Position numbers and translations under genes: made by a program. A DNA stretch of 64,000 bases from the NCBI RefSeq assembly GCF_016863315.1, contig NZ_BOOQ01000031.1:146376-210375 (forward strand), given 5' to 3'. This document shows positions 17,781-30,059 of this stretch, piece after piece; position 1 is the stretch's first letter; each line of letters starts with the position of its first letter. Below the pieces are notes generated by a model that did no database searches, was not told where the DNA came from, and saw only the letters and a program-made list of their open reading frames with translations. This DNA comes from Planotetraspora silvatica (GTDB lineage Bacteria; Actinomycetota; Actinomycetes; Streptosporangiales; Streptosporangiaceae).

Positions 17781-18190
17781 GGGCGGAGGAGGGTGAGGAG
17801 GGCGGCGGAGAGGATCGCCAGGGCTGTGCCGAGAAAGATCATTCCGGCGCGGAATCCGTTGTTCGTCGTGTCGTCGATGCGGACCCGGGTAGGTCTGGCC
17901 GGGTCGTACAGAACCGGAACCCTGTCTCCCGGCATGGCCGGAGGCGGGGTGCCGCCCAGCGGGGACTCGGCCTCCACCCGCTGGCCGTAGACCGTCGTGA
18001 AGCGCACTGTCGGGTGGTAGACGATGCGGCCGTTGCGGGACCGGCTCGGGCGCAGCCGGACGACCTCCCCCTCCACCCGCTCTGCGCGCCTGCGGAACCG
18101 GCGGGCGCCGATGCCCAGCCCGCCGCCGACCAGAGCGGTGACGACGCCGACGACGCCGAGAACGAGGGGTAACAGGAGGTTCGGTGGCAC
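17777..18190 (-). CDS. DUF3592-type membrane protein
   Basis: A 137-residue protein with an N-terminal membrane helix (LLLPLVLGVVGVVTALVGGGLGIG). A soluble beta-rich middle carries VYHPTVRFTTVYGQRVEAES and PGDRVPVLYDPARPTRVRID, and a second helix lies at the C-terminus. The blocks 'YxPxVxFxxxxG' and 'G..V.V.YDP..P....' are characteristic of DUF3592. The start is a GTG without a clear ribosome-binding site. Its stop codon (complement of 17777-17779) lies within the GTGATCATGCAC core of the adjacent repeat array. Function unknown. Confidence 0.75.
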   Translation of the reverse strand: MPPNLLLPLVLGVVGVVTALVGGGLGIGARRFRRRAERVEGEVVRLRPSRSRNGRIVYHPTVRFTTVYGQRVEAESPLGGTPPPAMPGDRVPVLYDPARPTRVRIDDTTNNGFRAGMIFLGTALAILSAALLTLLRP

Positions 18191-18264
18191 GTTCGCACCG
18201 TAGGGCGTCGGGCTTGCCCCTGGCTTGCGATCGCCTTGCCCGGCCGGCCGCTTCCCGGAAACGG

Positions 18265-18678
18265 TCAGGGGCGCAGGCGCATCAAGGTCTCGGCCACGTC
18301 GAACACCGACTCTCCCAGATCGAAGCGGCTGAACAGATGGATCTGCTCCCCCGCGTCGATCTCGAGCAACTCGGTGGTCAGGCCGTAGCGGCGGCGGCTG
18401 TCCACCCGGATCCTGTCGACGTCGTTCCAGGAGATCCGCTCCTTGCCGGCGAGCCCGGTGACGATCAGCCCGTCGTCTCCCACGGCCAGCCGTACGGGCG
18501 CGAAGAGATCACGGAACACCAGCACGGCGAACCCGACGGCGGCGATTCCGGCAAGCAGAAGCTGCCGGCGGTCACCGATGAGCGCCAGCCCCACGCAGAC
18601 GGCTACGCCGGCGGCCTTCAGAACAGTGACCTGCCAGGGCACCCGCCATTCGTGCCGCGGCCCCTCAACATCAGCCAC
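18265..18678 (-). CDS. PH-domain (Cfp6-like) membrane protein
   Basis: About 137 residues: a short polar N-terminus (VADVEGPRHEWRVPW), two close membrane helices, and a C-terminal PH-like region with LAVGDDGLIVTGLAGKERISWNDVDRIRV. This matches the bacterial PH domain of mycobacterial low-molecular-weight antigen 6 (Cfp6) relatives. The GTG at 18678 is chosen because GAGGGG lies about 12 bases upstream. An ATG overlapping the end of the phosphoesterase gene would add 27 residues and couple the two genes. The ending LMRLRP is followed by an unrelated gap. Function is not known beyond probable membrane-associated ligand or lipid binding. Confidence 0.7.
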   Translation of the reverse strand: MADVEGPRHEWRVPWQVTVLKAAGVAVCVGLALIGDRRQLLLAGIAAVGFAVLVFRDLFAPVRLAVGDDGLIVTGLAGKERISWNDVDRIRVDSRRRYGLTTELLEIDAGEQIHLFSRFDLGESVFDVAETLMRLRP

Positions 18679-18755
18679 CGTGAGAGCGTAACCCCTCGGA
18701 GGGCCGTCCGCAGATCTTGCCCCCGCTCCGTGGTGTCCCTCAGAGCGGGTGAGGG

Positions 18756-19247
18756 TCATGTCACCGGGAGGATCCTGGCTTCGACGACACGGCCGTCCTC
18801 GATGTCGAGGACGCCCACGGTGCTGTGCGGCTGCCTGCGGCGGTCGGTCGGAGAGCCCGGGTTGAAGATCCGGACGCCGTCGCCCGTCAGGTCCATCGGG
18901 ATGTGGGAGTGGCCGAAGACGACGAGGTCGGCGTCCGGGAACCGATGGCGCATCCTGGCGGTCCGCCCCGTGGCCTGCCCGCTGTCGTGGATCATCCCGA
19001 TCCGCAGGCCGTCGACCTGGAGTTCCATGGTCTCCGGCGCGCCCCACACGGCCACGTCCGGCCCGTCGTTGTTGCCCAGCACCGCCCGGACGGGCGCGTA
19101 CGCCGCGAGCTCGACCAGCACCTCCGCCGTGCAGACGTCTCCGGCGTGCAGGATCAGATCGGCCCCGCGAAGATGCTCCGCCACCGCCGGTGGGCACGAC
19201 TTCCACCGTCGTGGGGCATGGGTGTCCGACAGGACCACGAGCCTCAT
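18756..19247 (-). CDS. YfcE/MJ0936-type metallophosphoesterase
   Basis: A compact 163-residue calcineurin-like phosphoesterase. All metal-binding motifs are present in order: LSDTH (D-x-H), LHAGDV (G-D), GNND (G-N-N/H-D), the His in IHDSG and FGHSHIP (G-H-x-H). The short length and the NPGSP block mark the YfcE group, small soluble phosphodiesterases with unclear physiological substrates. The ATG follows GGAGG with ideal spacing; the open frame continues upstream but has no support there. It is transcribed toward the PH-domain gene and may be coupled with it. Confidence 0.85.
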   Translation of the reverse strand: MRLVVLSDTHAPRRWKSCPPAVAEHLRGADLILHAGDVCTAEVLVELAAYAPVRAVLGNNDGPDVAVWGAPETMELQVDGLRIGMIHDSGQATGRTARMRHRFPDADLVVFGHSHIPMDLTGDGVRIFNPGSPTDRRRQPHSTVGVLDIEDGRVVEARILPVT

Positions 19248-19412
19248 CGTTCCATCCTCCTCGAACCACCCGCGGACACCCGCAAGTCGGCTGGGGATCA
19301 CGGGATAACACTGAATAATCGGGGGAATAGGAACCCACGTCCCCGCCGTGACACGTCGCCGACGTGAGGCACGCACCACACGCCGGCCCCCACCCGGCGC
19401 TCGGGAGGAACG

Positions 19413-19550
19413 ATGACGAGGCAGATCGCCGACGGCTTCCAGAACCCCCGGCTCATTGAGCTGGAAGCCCGCGTCCGCGGGCTGGAGACACAGGTCGCCC
19501 ACCTCACCGAGCTGGTCAAGGCACTCTCCGGCGAGCGCGACCCCACTTGA
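19413..19550 (+). CDS. Small coiled-coil protein
   Basis: A 45-residue protein beginning MTRQIADGFQNPRL, preceded by GGGAGGAA at good spacing. Residues 13-39 form a leucine/valine heptad pattern (LIELEARVRGLETQVAHLTE), predicting a short coiled coil, and the tail is polar. No cysteine or membrane segment is present. It may be an oligomerising regulatory or scaffold peptide; the function is unknown. Support comes from the ribosome-binding site and the clear heptads, not from a recognised family. Confidence 0.6.
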   Translation: MTRQIADGFQNPRLIELEARVRGLETQVAHLTELVKALSGERDPT

Positions 19551-19638
19551 CCGGCCGCCCCATCCTGATCGGCCGACCGTCCTGACCGGCCGCCCATCCT
19601 GACCGGCCACTACCAGGACGCCGCCCGGTTCCGGACTG

Positions 19639-19848
19639 TCACCGGGACGGCGGGTCACCCGGACGTACGGCGCCGCCCACCTGCTGCCGCCCGGAAGGGA
19701 TCGGCGTCGGCATGTACGGCTCCCGCCTGGTGGTGGCCGCCATCGCCCCCAGCGCGACCAGCACGACGGCCGAGATCGCCAGCAGCGCCAGGACGACGAG
19801 CACCGTCAGCGCCGCCAGGGAGATGATCGCTCCCAGCAGCTCCGCCAT
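19639..19848 (-). CDS. Hypothetical single-helix membrane protein
   Basis: 69 residues with one long hydrophobic segment (LGAIISLAALTVLVVLALLAI, continuing to about residue 38) followed by a polar Arg/Pro-rich tail. The ATG follows TTGGGGGA, a weak ribosome-binding site. No family is recognised. It is flanked by the Ppx-like gene on the same strand and could be cotranscribed with it. The alternative +1 frame in this interval has no comparable signal. Confidence 0.5.
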   Translation of the reverse strand: MAELLGAIISLAALTVLVVLALLAISAVVLVALGAMAATTRREPYMPTPIPSGRQQVGGAVRPGDPPSR

Positions 19849-19924
19849 GCGTGGTCCCCCAAGAGGTCGGCCTCACGATCTCGCAGGGCATCCCGAGATC
19901 GCATATAGCGGCTGAGTGCCCCTT

Positions 19925-20920
19925 TTACGGCGATTCATACCTTTGCCCGGTGGACACCGCGGAACCGCGCCCATCGAGTGCCCCGGGACGACCGCCCGGG
20001 AGCTGGTCGAGGCGCCGGAGGATCATCCCCTCGCGCAGGGCCCAGGGGCACAACTCCAGGACCGGCAGGCCCAGCAGGTCCATCGCGGCATCGGCGACGA
20101 CCGCCCCCGCGAGAAGCTGCGGCGCCCTGCCGACGGACACTCCGGGCAGCTTGGACCGCACCGCCGCCGGCATGGCGGACAGCCGTGCCGTCCATTCCGT
20201 CAGGGCGCCGTGCGCCAGCGTGCGCCTGACGTACGGGCCCTCACTCGAGGAGGCCGCGCCCGCGATCCTCGCCAGCTGGCGGAAGGTCTTCGACGTCGCG
20301 ACGGCGTGATCGGCCCGGCCGTACCGGGTGACGGCTCCGACCCGCCGGGCGATCTCGGCCCGGGCATGACGCCGGAGCAGGCGCACCTCCTCGGCGGGCG
20401 GCGGGTCGGAGGTGAAGAAGTCACGGGTCAGCCGGCCCGCCCCGAGCGGAAGCGACACCGCCACGTCGGGCTCCTCGTCGATGCCGGAGGCGATCTCCAG
20501 CGAGCCGCCGCCGATGTCGACGACGAGGAGCCGGCCCGACGACCATCCGAACCAGCGGCGGACGGCGAGGAAGGTCAGGCGCGCCTCGTCGTCCCCGGAG
20601 AGCACCTGGATGCCGACCGGCGCCCCGGACTCGATCCGGCTGAGGACGTCCTCGCCGTTGACGGCGTCGCGGACCGCCGAGGTGGCGAAGGCCACCAGGT
20701 CCTCCACGCCCTTGTCCTCCGCGATGCGCAGGGCGTCCGCGACGGTCGCGCCCAGCCGGGCCGCGCCCTCGTCCGACAGCCGGTTGCCGTCCACGAGGTG
20801 CTCGGCCAGACGCAGCTCCTCCTTGTGGGAGAAGGCGGGGATGGGGCGAGCGCCCTGGTGCGCGTCCATCACCAGCAGGTGCACCGTGTTGGAACCGACG
20901 TCCAGGACTCCGAGTCGCAT
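19925..20920 (-). CDS. Ppx/GppA family phosphatase
   Basis: A 331-residue protein of the sugar kinase/actin-like fold that hydrolyses polyphosphate or guanosine pentaphosphate. Visible motifs are [15 protein letters not shown] (phosphate 1 loop), [30 protein letters not shown] (phosphate 2 loop) and [18 protein letters not shown]. The length matches the short actinobacterial Ppx1/Ppx2 type lacking the C-terminal HD domain. The start is the ATG beginning [11 protein letters not shown]. It is a single gene with an AT-rich upstream region. Confidence 0.9.
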   Translation of the reverse strand: MRLGVLDVGSNTVHLLVMDAHQGARPIPAFSHKEELRLAEHLVDGNRLSDEGAARLGATVADALRIAEDKGVEDLVAFATSAVRDAVNGEDVLSRIESGAPVGIQVLSGDDEARLTFLAVRRWFGWSSGRLLVVDIGGGSLEIASGIDEEPDVAVSLPLGAGRLTRDFFTSDPPPAEEVRLLRRHARAEIARRVGAVTRYGRADHAVATSKTFRQLARIAGAASSSEGPYVRRTLAHGALTEWTARLSAMPAAVRSKLPGVSVGRAPQLLAGAVVADAAMDLLGLPVLELCPWALREGMILRRLDQLPGGRPGALDGRGSAVSTGQRYESP

Positions 20921-21192
20921 GATCCGACGCTACCGCCCACGACAGGCCCGCATCCGCACATCCCCTGCCAATACGCCGTGCGGAACACCGGAATCGGTCG
21001 CTCAGTGATGTACTTCACGATACCGAGCTAACTGAGTGTTACGATTTGCGACTTAATAATTACGTATCGTGGCGGACCCTCCCCTTGCGGGTCATTCCAT
21101 GACAAGACGACACTCGAAAACGGGCCTCATCGCAATCTCGGCAGTTGGGCATGAGATCACGCGGTGACCCGTCGACCAAGGGGGTGGTCCAG
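20921..21192. other. AT-rich divergent intergenic region
   Basis: This 272-bp gap separates the Ppx/GppA phosphatase gene from the zinc-ribbon gene. Bases about 21010-21070 are unusually AT-rich for the genome (TTAATAATTACGTATCGTGG and flanks) and probably hold promoters for one or both genes. A small inverted repeat, GACCC-GGGTC, lies at about 21075-21093. No RNA gene or peptide frame with convincing support is seen. Confidence 0.4.
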
Positions 21193-21579
21193 GTGCCGGA
21201 GGGGTTCAGCACCTACGAGACGTGGCCTTTCGAGTGCCTGCATTGCCTGCGCGTCTGGGAGGAGGAGTACCTCGTCCACCGCCAGACGGACGGGCACGGC
21301 AACGATGTGGTCATCTGGACCCGGGAGGGCACACAGGTCCAGCCTCCCTGGTCGGGCATGGTCTGTCCCCACTGCGGGTGCGGCAGCGTGACGACCTTCC
21401 CCACCGGCTACCTGGCCCATCACGCGGAGATCACCACCGTGCGCCGGGCCGCCGCTCCCGCCGCGCTGGACATGGCCGGGCAACGGCGCCCCACCCCCCT
21501 CCTGCCGTACGCCCTGCTGGCGATCTCGCTGCTCGTCTTCACCGGCTCGGAGATATACGGCCAGGTGGTCGGGCGCTGA
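21193..21579 (+). CDS. Zinc-ribbon membrane-anchored hypothetical protein
   Basis: About 128 residues with two Cys pairs, FECLHCLRVWEEEY and MVCPHCGCGSVTTFP, spaced as a zinc ribbon, and one C-terminal membrane helix (LLPYALLAISLLVFTG). The GTG start is chosen for the AAGGGGGTGG ribosome-binding site about 7 bases upstream; in-frame ATG/TTG starts further upstream would add up to 16 residues. Similar small proteins are widespread in actinomycetes but have no known function. A GC hairpin terminator follows. Confidence 0.7.
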   Translation: MPEGFSTYETWPFECLHCLRVWEEEYLVHRQTDGHGNDVVIWTREGTQVQPPWSGMVCPHCGCGSVTTFPTGYLAHHAEITTVRRAAAPAALDMAGQRRPTPLLPYALLAISLLVFTGSEIYGQVVGR

Positions 21580-21591
21580 TCACGTCATCGG

Positions 21592-21621
21592 GGCCCCGGC
21601 GGGAAACGACCCGCCGGGGCC
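21592..21621 (+). terminator. GC-rich terminator hairpin
   Basis: GGCCCCGGCGGG at 21592-21603 is perfectly inverted at 21610-21621 with loop AAACGA, 12 bases after the zinc-ribbon gene stop. The 12-bp stem without a T-run is the common actinobacterial terminator form. Confidence 0.8.
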
Positions 21622-21683
21622 TCGGCACGCAGCCTGTCTCACATATTGACGGTGCTTCAACCTGTGGGTAAGTTCACCTTAAA

Positions 21684-21704
21684 TTAAAAGGAAAGCTTAC
21701 TAAT
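21684..21704. promoter_or_regulatory. Palindromic element upstream of chitinase
   Basis: AGGAAAGCTTACT (21689-21701), in an AT-rich island flanked by TTAA and TAAT, is an imperfect palindrome centred on AAGCTT. It resembles the GGAAAG-CTTTCC type elements seen before secreted glycosidases in actinomycetes. It lies about 165 bases before the chitinase start and is a plausible operator for carbohydrate control. Confidence 0.4.
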
Positions 21705-21868
21705 AGTTCCCCGCGAACACACAGGCAGGAACCGCGCCATGCCACGGTCGCCGCCCACCGTCCTTCCGATCCCCGTGTCTCGAATTCCCCGCGACCGGCC
21801 TCGCGCCGCCTCGCACACGCGTCCTCCGCACCCTCCCCTCGTATCCGCCCCTTGGACGTGGAGCACAT

Positions 21869-24142
<2,274 letters not shown>

Positions 24143-24148
24143 CCGGAC

Positions 24149-24176
24149 GGCCGGGGAGGCTCCCGCCTCCCCGGCC
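24149..24176 (+). terminator. GC-rich terminator after chitinase
   Basis: GGCCGGGGAGG (24149-24159) pairs perfectly with 24166-24176 around a 6-base loop, beginning six bases after the chitinase stop codon. It also faces the end of the convergent APC permease gene. Confidence 0.8.
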
Positions 24177-24232
24177 TCTCAGGTGCTCCGGCCTCTCGGC
24201 CCCGAGCGCCCGAGCGCCCGAGCGCCGTGGGA

Positions 24233-26149
24233 TCAGCTCACGTGGACCTGGGGGCGGCGGCCGATGTCGGGCTCCGCCTTCCTGATGACCTCCCGCGTCA
24301 GCGGCGGCACGTCTCCCCCGCCGAAGACCAGGTAACGCAGCAGCGCGCCGACCGGGTTCCCCTCGGCCCAGTGGAAGTACACGTGCGGCCGGTTGCCCGT
24401 CACGTCCCTGAGGTGGAACAGGATCGCCGCGATCGTGTTGGCCACCGCGGGGCTCTGCACGGTCAGCACCTGGTAGCCGTGCCGCGTCTCCCCCTTGACG
24501 AGCAGGTCCGCCTCAAACTCCGACGCGTCGCCGAGGGTGACCTCCAAGAAGATCATCGGCTCGTCTTCGGGCAGATGATGGTATTCGCGCGTCTCGCGGT
24601 CCTTCTCGGCGTACTCGGCCGTGTCCCGCGCGTCGGGCTCGTTGGCGATCAGGCGGAGCTGTCCCGGCGCCTCGGCGACGATCCGGCGTGCGGTCTCGTC
24701 CAGCCTCACCTCGGTGACCCGCAACTCCGTCGACCGGGTGGCGCGGGACACGAGCGAGCTGACGACGATGGCCACGACGAAACCGATCGCGATGCTCAGG
24801 CCGTCGGGCCGCTCCCTGATGTTCTCGACGGCGGTGTAGGCGATGACGAGGGAGATCAGCCCGAACCCGGCTCCGGCGACCGTGCGGCCCGCGCGGAAGA
24901 CGGTGAGCGTGACGGCGATCGCCGCCGAGAGGATCAGCACGAGCACCCCTGTGGCGTACGCGCCACCCTGGGGCTCCACCTGCGCGCCGAAGAGGATCGT
25001 GATGCCGAAGGCGATGGCGGTGAAGACCAGGACGAGCGGGCGCACGGCCCGGGCCCAGTCGGGGGCCATGCCGTACCGGGGCAGGTAACGGGGGACGATG
25101 TTCAGCAGCCCGGTCAGCGCGGACGCGCCCGCGAACCAGAGGATGGCGATCGTGCTGACGTCGTAGACGGTGCCGAAGGCGTCGCCCAGGTTCTCGTGGG
25201 CCAGGTAGGCGAGCGCGCGGCCGGACGCCTTGCCGCCCTCGGCGAACTCCCCGGCCGGGATGAGCATGGTCGTCGCGACGCTGCTCGCGAGGAGGAAGAC
25301 GCTCATGATCAGTGCGGCGGTCGTGAGCAGCCGCCGGGCGCCGGCGATCCGGGCGCGAAGGTCGCCCTCGATCTGCGGCATCACGGCCACGCCGGTCTCG
25401 AAACCGGACAGGCCGAGGGCGAGCTTCGGCAACACCAGCAGGGACATCGCGATCATCGCCACCGGGCTGGAGTGATCAGCCGTGAGCGAGTGCTGCCAGC
25501 CGTCCAGAAGCTCGGGGTGCGACACGACCTTCGCCAGGGCCACCCCGACGACCACCACGTTGAGCGCGAGGTAGACCACGACGAGGACGACCGCGAGCCC
25601 GATCGCCTCGCTGAACCCGCGCAGGAAGATGCCGCCGAGCAGCGCGATCAGCAGCAGCGTGATGCCGACCTCGTGGCCGCTGAGGAACCCGGGCACGAAC
25701 GGGTTCTGCAGGATGTGGGCGGTGGCGTCCGACGCCGACAGGGTGATCGTGAAGATGAACGCCGTCGCGACGAACCCGAGCAGCACGAGGACGAAGAGCT
25801 TGCCCCACCAGCGCGGCAGCAGGCCCTCCAGCATCGCGATGGAGCCCATTCCATTGGGGCTGTGCTGTGCGACCGCCCGGTAGGTGGGCAGGGCGCCGAA
25901 CAGGGTGAGCAGCACGAGCAGGAGCGTGGCGATCGGCGACAGCGCTCCGGCGGCGACCGCCGCGATCCCCGGCTGGTATCCCAGGGTGGAGAAGTAGTCG
26001 ACGCCGGTGAGGCACATGACCTGCCACCAGGTGTGCCGCTTCTCCGGATGCTCCTCATGCGGGCCGGTGGCCCGGCGTTCGCGCTGAAGGCCCTCAAGGA
26101 GCCAGGCACGGACGGTCCCGGGGCTTTCCCGCTGCGCGGACGTGGTCAA
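24233..26149 (-). CDS. APC superfamily amino acid permease
   Basis: A 638-residue integral membrane transporter with about 12 helices in its first 470 residues, opening with [25 protein letters not shown], the conserved first-helix region of this actinobacterial APC group. [19 protein letters not shown] is the helix 6 region of the fold. A soluble C-terminal domain of about 170 residues ([23 protein letters not shown] ... [18 protein letters not shown]) is longer than in simple APC transporters and may be regulatory. The substrate is unknown: amino acids or potassium-like ions have been suggested for related proteins. The N-terminus has a polar stretch of some 45 residues. It is convergent with the chitinase. 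Confidence 0.85.
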   Translation of the reverse strand: MTTSAQRESPGTVRAWLLEGLQRERRATGPHEEHPEKRHTWWQVMCLTGVDYFSTLGYQPGIAAVAAGALSPIATLLLVLLTLFGALPTYRAVAQHSPNGMGSIAMLEGLLPRWWGKLFVLVLLGFVATAFIFTITLSASDATAHILQNPFVPGFLSGHEVGITLLLIALLGGIFLRGFSEAIGLAVVLVVVYLALNVVVVGVALAKVVSHPELLDGWQHSLTADHSSPVAMIAMSLLVLPKLALGLSGFETGVAVMPQIEGDLRARIAGARRLLTTAALIMSVFLLASSVATTMLIPAGEFAEGGKASGRALAYLAHENLGDAFGTVYDVSTIAILWFAGASALTGLLNIVPRYLPRYGMAPDWARAVRPLVLVFTAIAFGITILFGAQVEPQGGAYATGVLVLILSAAIAVTLTVFRAGRTVAGAGFGLISLVIAYTAVENIRERPDGLSIAIGFVVAIVVSSLVSRATRSTELRVTEVRLDETARRIVAEAPGQLRLIANEPDARDTAEYAEKDRETREYHHLPEDEPMIFLEVTLGDASEFEADLLVKGETRHGYQVLTVQSPAVANTIAAILFHLRDVTGNRPHVYFHWAEGNPVGALLRYLVFGGGDVPPLTREVIRKAEPDIGRRPQVHVS

Positions 26150-26360
26150 TCCGGCTCACTCTCCTCGGCTGGGGGGACACGATGGCGGCAGGGAGACCAT
26201 ACTGACCAATCACGCGGCCCGCCGCGTTCCGCCGGTCCGTTTCCTGCCCCGCCGTCCAGACCGGTCGTCCGGCTCGTCATCCGGCCTTCTCCGCGGAGGC
26301 GGGATCACCTCCGCGATCCGGCAGAATGAGTGCCCTCCCGGAAGAAAGCAGATCAGGATC

Positions 26361-28817
26361 GTGACGACCACCATTCAGCAGCGGATCGCCGAAGAGCTCG
26401 GCGTGCGCGAGAGCCAGGTGACCGCGGCGGTCGACCTGCTCGACGGCGGGGCAACGGTCCCGTTCATCGCCCGCTACCGCAAGGAAGCGACCGGCACGCT
26501 CGACGACGCGCAGTTGCGCACCCTCGAAGAGCGGCTGCGCTACCTGCGCGAGCTGGAGGAACGGCGCGCGGCGATCCTCGACTCGATCCGGTCGCAGGGC
26601 AAGCTCGACGAGGCGCTCGAGGCGCAGATCATGGCGGCCGACTCCAAGGCCCGGCTGGAGGACATCTACCTGCCCTTCAAGCCCAAGCGCCGGACGAAGG
26701 CCCAGATCGCCAGGGAGGCGGGGCTCGAGCCGCTCGCCGACGGCCTGCTCGCCGACCCCTCCCTCGACCCGGCCGGCACGGCGGCCGCCTACGTCGGCGA
26801 GGGCGTCGCCGACGCCGCGGCGGCGCTCGAAGGCGCCAGGGCCATCCTGGTCGAGCGCTTCGGCGAGGACGCCGACCTGATCGGCGACCTGCGCGAGCGC
26901 ATGTGGGGACGCGGCCGGCTGGTCGCGCAGGTCAGGGAGGGCAAGGAGGAGGCCGGGGCCAAGTTCTCCGATTACTTCGACTTCTCCGAGCCGTTCACCA
27001 AGCTGCCCTCGCACCGCATCCTCGCGATGTTCCGGGGTGAGAAGGAGGAGATCCTCACCCTGACGCTCGACCCGGAGGCGGACGAGCCGAACGGCTACGA
27101 ACTGCGCATCGCCGGCCGGTTCGGCGTCTCCGACCAGGGCCGCCCGGCGGACAAGTGGCTCGCGGACACCGTCCGCTGGGCCTGGCGAACCCGGATCCTG
27201 GTGCACCTCGGCATCGACCTGCGCACGCGCCTGTGGCAGGCCGCCGAGGAGGAGGCCGTCCGCGTTTTCGCCACGAACCTGCGCGACCTGCTGCTGGCGG
27301 CCCCCGCGGGCACCCGCGCGACCATGGGCCTCGACCCCGGCCTGCGTACGGGAGTGAAGGTCGCCGTGGTCGACGCGACGGGCAAGGTCGTGGCCACTGA
27401 GACGATCTACCCGCACGAGCCGAAGCGGCAGTGGGACCAGTCCCTCGCCGTCCTCGGCCGGCTCGCCGCCGAGCACGGCGTCGAGCTGATCGCGATCGGC
27501 AACGGCACGGCGTCGCGCGAGACCGACAAGCTCGCCGGCGAGCTCGTCAAGCTCATGCCGGGCCTGACCAAGATCGTGGTCTCGGAGGCCGGCGCGTCGG
27601 TCTACTCGGCGTCCGCCTACGCCTCGCAGGAGCTTCCCGGGATGGACGTGTCGCTTCGCGGCGCCGTCTCCATCGCGCGCCGCCTGCAGGACCCCCTGGC
27701 CGAGCTCGTCAAGATCGACCCGAAGTCGATCGGCGTGGGGCAGTACCAGCACGACCTGTCGGAGATCAAGCTCTCCCGATCGCTCGACGCCGTGGTCGAG
27801 GACTGCGTGAACGGGGTGGGCGTCGACGTCAACACCGCCTCGGCCCCGCTGCTCACCCGCGTCTCCGGGATCGGCTCCGGCCTGGCGGAGAACATCGTGG
27901 CGCACCGCGACACCAACGGCCCGTTCCGGTCGAGGAGCGCGTTGAAGGAGGTCCCCCGGCTGGGCCCCAAGGCGTTCGAGCAGTGTGCGGGCTTCCTGCG
28001 CATCCCGGGCGGCGACGACCCGCTCGACGCGTCCAGCGTGCACCCGGAGGCGTATCCCGTCGTCCGGCGGATGCTCCAGGTCACCCAGGGCGAGCTCGGC
28101 ACGCTCATCGGCAACACGGCGGTGTTGCGCTCCATCCGGCCGGCCGACTTCGTCGACGACACCTTCGGCCTGCCCACCGTCACCGACATCCTCAAGGAAC
28201 TGGAGAAGCCGGGCCGCGACCCCCGGCCCGCGTTCAAGACCGCGACCTTCAAGGAAGGCGTGGAGAAGATCGCGGACCTCACGAGCGGCATGATCCTCGA
28301 GGGCGTCGTCACCAACGTCGCGGCGTTCGGCGCGTTCGTCGATGTCGGCGTGCACCAGGACGGGCTGGTCCACGTTTCGGCCATGTCGAACAACTTCGTC
28401 AAGGACCCGCGTGACGTCGTCAAGCCCGGCGACGTGGTGCGGGTGAAGGTCCTCGACGTGGACATCCCGCGCAAGCGCATCTCGCTGACGCTCCGCCTCG
28501 AGGACGAGGTCACGGCCGGCGGGCGGCCCGAGCGTGACGGCGCCCAGGGAGGCCGGGACGGTCGGCCCAGGCAGGACCGGGGCGGCGCGGGCAGGGGCGG
28601 CGGTCAGAACCGGGGCGGCCAGAACCGAGACGCACAGAACCGGGATGCGCAGAACCGCGACAACGCGGGCAACCGGGGCGGGCGTGGCGCGGGCGGCGGT
28701 TCCGGTTCCGGTTCCGGCGGCGGCGCGATGGCCGAGGCCCTGCGGCGTGCCGGGCTGGCCGACCCCGGCGCTTCGGGGGGCGGGTCGTCACGCGGGTCGT
28801 CGGGGCGCGGCCGCTGA
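26361..28817 (+). CDS. tex: RNA-binding transcriptional accessory protein Tex
   Basis: An 818-residue conserved nucleic-acid-binding protein linked to transcription and RNA decay. Domain order: Tex N-terminal helical region ([41 protein letters not shown]), YqgF/RuvX-like domain (about 325-450; [20 protein letters not shown]), helix-hairpin-helix region ([27 protein letters not shown]), and S1 RNA-binding domain (about 643-712; [21 protein letters not shown]). A roughly 100-residue disordered tail is rich in Gly, Arg, Asn and Gln ([10 protein letters not shown] repeats), an addition absent from many Tex proteins. The GTG at 26361 is chosen because the family N-terminus starts there. The last 30 bases overlap the convergent gene. 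Confidence 0.95.
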   Translation: MTTTIQQRIAEELGVRESQVTAAVDLLDGGATVPFIARYRKEATGTLDDAQLRTLEERLRYLRELEERRAAILDSIRSQGKLDEALEAQIMAADSKARLEDIYLPFKPKRRTKAQIAREAGLEPLADGLLADPSLDPAGTAAAYVGEGVADAAAALEGARAILVERFGEDADLIGDLRERMWGRGRLVAQVREGKEEAGAKFSDYFDFSEPFTKLPSHRILAMFRGEKEEILTLTLDPEADEPNGYELRIAGRFGVSDQGRPADKWLADTVRWAWRTRILVHLGIDLRTRLWQAAEEEAVRVFATNLRDLLLAAPAGTRATMGLDPGLRTGVKVAVVDATGKVVATETIYPHEPKRQWDQSLAVLGRLAAEHGVELIAIGNGTASRETDKLAGELVKLMPGLTKIVVSEAGASVYSASAYASQELPGMDVSLRGAVSIARRLQDPLAELVKIDPKSIGVGQYQHDLSEIKLSRSLDAVVEDCVNGVGVDVNTASAPLLTRVSGIGSGLAENIVAHRDTNGPFRSRSALKEVPRLGPKAFEQCAGFLRIPGGDDPLDASSVHPEAYPVVRRMLQVTQGELGTLIGNTAVLRSIRPADFVDDTFGLPTVTDILKELEKPGRDPRPAFKTATFKEGVEKIADLTSGMILEGVVTNVAAFGAFVDVGVHQDGLVHVSAMSNNFVKDPRDVVKPGDVVRVKVLDVDIPRKRISLTLRLEDEVTAGGRPERDGAQGGRDGRPRQDRGGAGRGGGQNRGGQNRDAQNRDAQNRDNAGNRGGRGAGGGSGSGSGGGAMAEALRRAGLADPGASGGGSSRGSSGRGR

Positions 28818-30059
28818 GCTCCCCGGCTCGTACGGCTGCCGCCGCGTGACGGTGCGGGGGCCCGCGCCGAGGGCGTCCGCACAGAGCCGCGCGAACCAGG
28901 CGACCCCGGGGAGCAGCAGGATCCAGCCCATCAAGGCCCAGCCGAGGTGGAGGTGCCCTGCGGTGTACGCGAACGCGGCGACGCCCTGGGCGCGCACCCC
29001 GTCGGACCGCTCGTAGGTCATGCGGCGGATGCCGTGCGAGTGGTCCTCGGCGGCACGAATGCGCAGGGCCACGGGGCTGCGCCGGGCGATCCACCGACCG
29101 ACCGCGCGGCACTGCCCGCATCCCTCCGCGACGTACACGACGGCGTGCGGCGTCTCCGGATGCGGGCGCAGACGCGGCCACCACGGGCGCACCAGGGCCT
29201 GGTAGCCCGCCCACGCCTCCCCGTACCGCCCGGCGAGCTCCTCGCCCTCGTGCCATGCGGCCAGGCCCGCGCCGTAGGCGACGACGACGACCGCCCCGGC
29301 GAGGAAGCGCACGTCCAGCGCGCCGAGCAGGAGGAAACTCGCGGCCATGGACACCTGCATCGGGTTGCGGACGTAGGCGTAGGGCCCGCCGGTCGCCAGG
29401 CGGCGCGGCGGGTCGTACGGCAGCGGCGTGCCGCCCGCACACGCGAACTCCCGTACGGCGGCCAGGCCGAGTGTCATCGGTGCCGCCAGGAGCTGCGCGA
29501 ACAGCCCGATCACCCACGCGGGCCGGTGCCACACGCCGGTGAGCGCCACCGGGAGGCCCAGCATCAGGCCGCCGGCGAGCACGACCTGCGCCGCGACCCG
29601 CCACGGCAGCCGCCGGTCATCGCGGGTCCAGCGGGCCAGCAGGAGGCCCGGGACGAGGCACAGCGCCACCGCGAGGGCTTCGCCGTACAGCCAGCCGGGC
29701 CCGAGCCGCACCACGGGAGCCGCCAGCGGCATCAGCGCGAGGTCGGCCCAGGCGAGCACGGCGACGGTCAGCGGCAGCGGGAGGCTCCTGCCGGCGTGGG
29801 CGGGCAGGGCGCCCCACAGCAGTGCCCAGCCGATGAGCAGGTCGACGGGCGTCCCCGCGACGACGGCCCCGTCCGCGTGGAAGGTCCACCATCCGGCGGC
29901 CAGGGCGACCTCGTTGACCACCGCGAGGGTGAGGAGGTTCCACGCCGCTGCGACGATCACGGCCGCGACGTCCCGGCCTGCCGGTCGCCGTACGGCCAGG
30001 GCGAACCAGAGCGCGGCGACGGGGCCCAGCAGGGCCAGCGCCCGGATGAGGGTGATCAT
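28788..30059 (-). CDS. Isoprenylcysteine methyltransferase-like protein fused to a DCC-type thiol domain
   Basis: A 423-residue polytopic protein. The N-terminal ~300 residues hold about eight membrane helices and end with [15 protein letters not shown], the cofactor-binding signature of isoprenylcysteine carboxyl methyltransferase / phospholipid methyltransferase relatives (ICMT/PEMT fold). The remaining ~120 residues start with [22 protein letters not shown] and end in the pattern [29 protein letters not shown]. This fits the DCC family of thiol-disulfide oxidoreductases, with C-x-x-C active cysteines. The ATG at 30059 overlaps the preceding gene stop (ATGA). The fusion suggests redox and methylation acting on one membrane substrate; this is inference. 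The stop overlaps the end of tex. Confidence 0.75.
   Translation of the reverse strand: MITLIRALALLGPVAALWFALAVRRPAGRDVAAVIVAAAWNLLTLAVVNEVALAAGWWTFHADGAVVAGTPVDLLIGWALLWGALPAHAGRSLPLPLTVAVLAWADLALMPLAAPVVRLGPGWLYGEALAVALCLVPGLLLARWTRDDRRLPWRVAAQVVLAGGLMLGLPVALTGVWHRPAWVIGLFAQLLAAPMTLGLAAVREFACAGGTPLPYDPPRRLATGGPYAYVRNPMQVSMAASFLLLGALDVRFLAGAVVVVAYGAGLAAWHEGEELAGRYGEAWAGYQALVRPWWPRLRPHPETPHAVVYVAEGCGQCRAVGRWIARRSPVALRIRAAEDHSHGIRRMTYERSDGVRAQGVAAFAYTAGHLHLGWALMGWILLLPGVAWFARLCADALGAGPRTVTRRQPYEPGSSAAAPRRPA

Noticed and set aside
18679..19338. Extended minus frame upstream of the PH-domain gene
   Set aside because: The added sequence is the out-of-frame shadow of the phosphoesterase gene; only the C-terminal 137 residues carry the domain.
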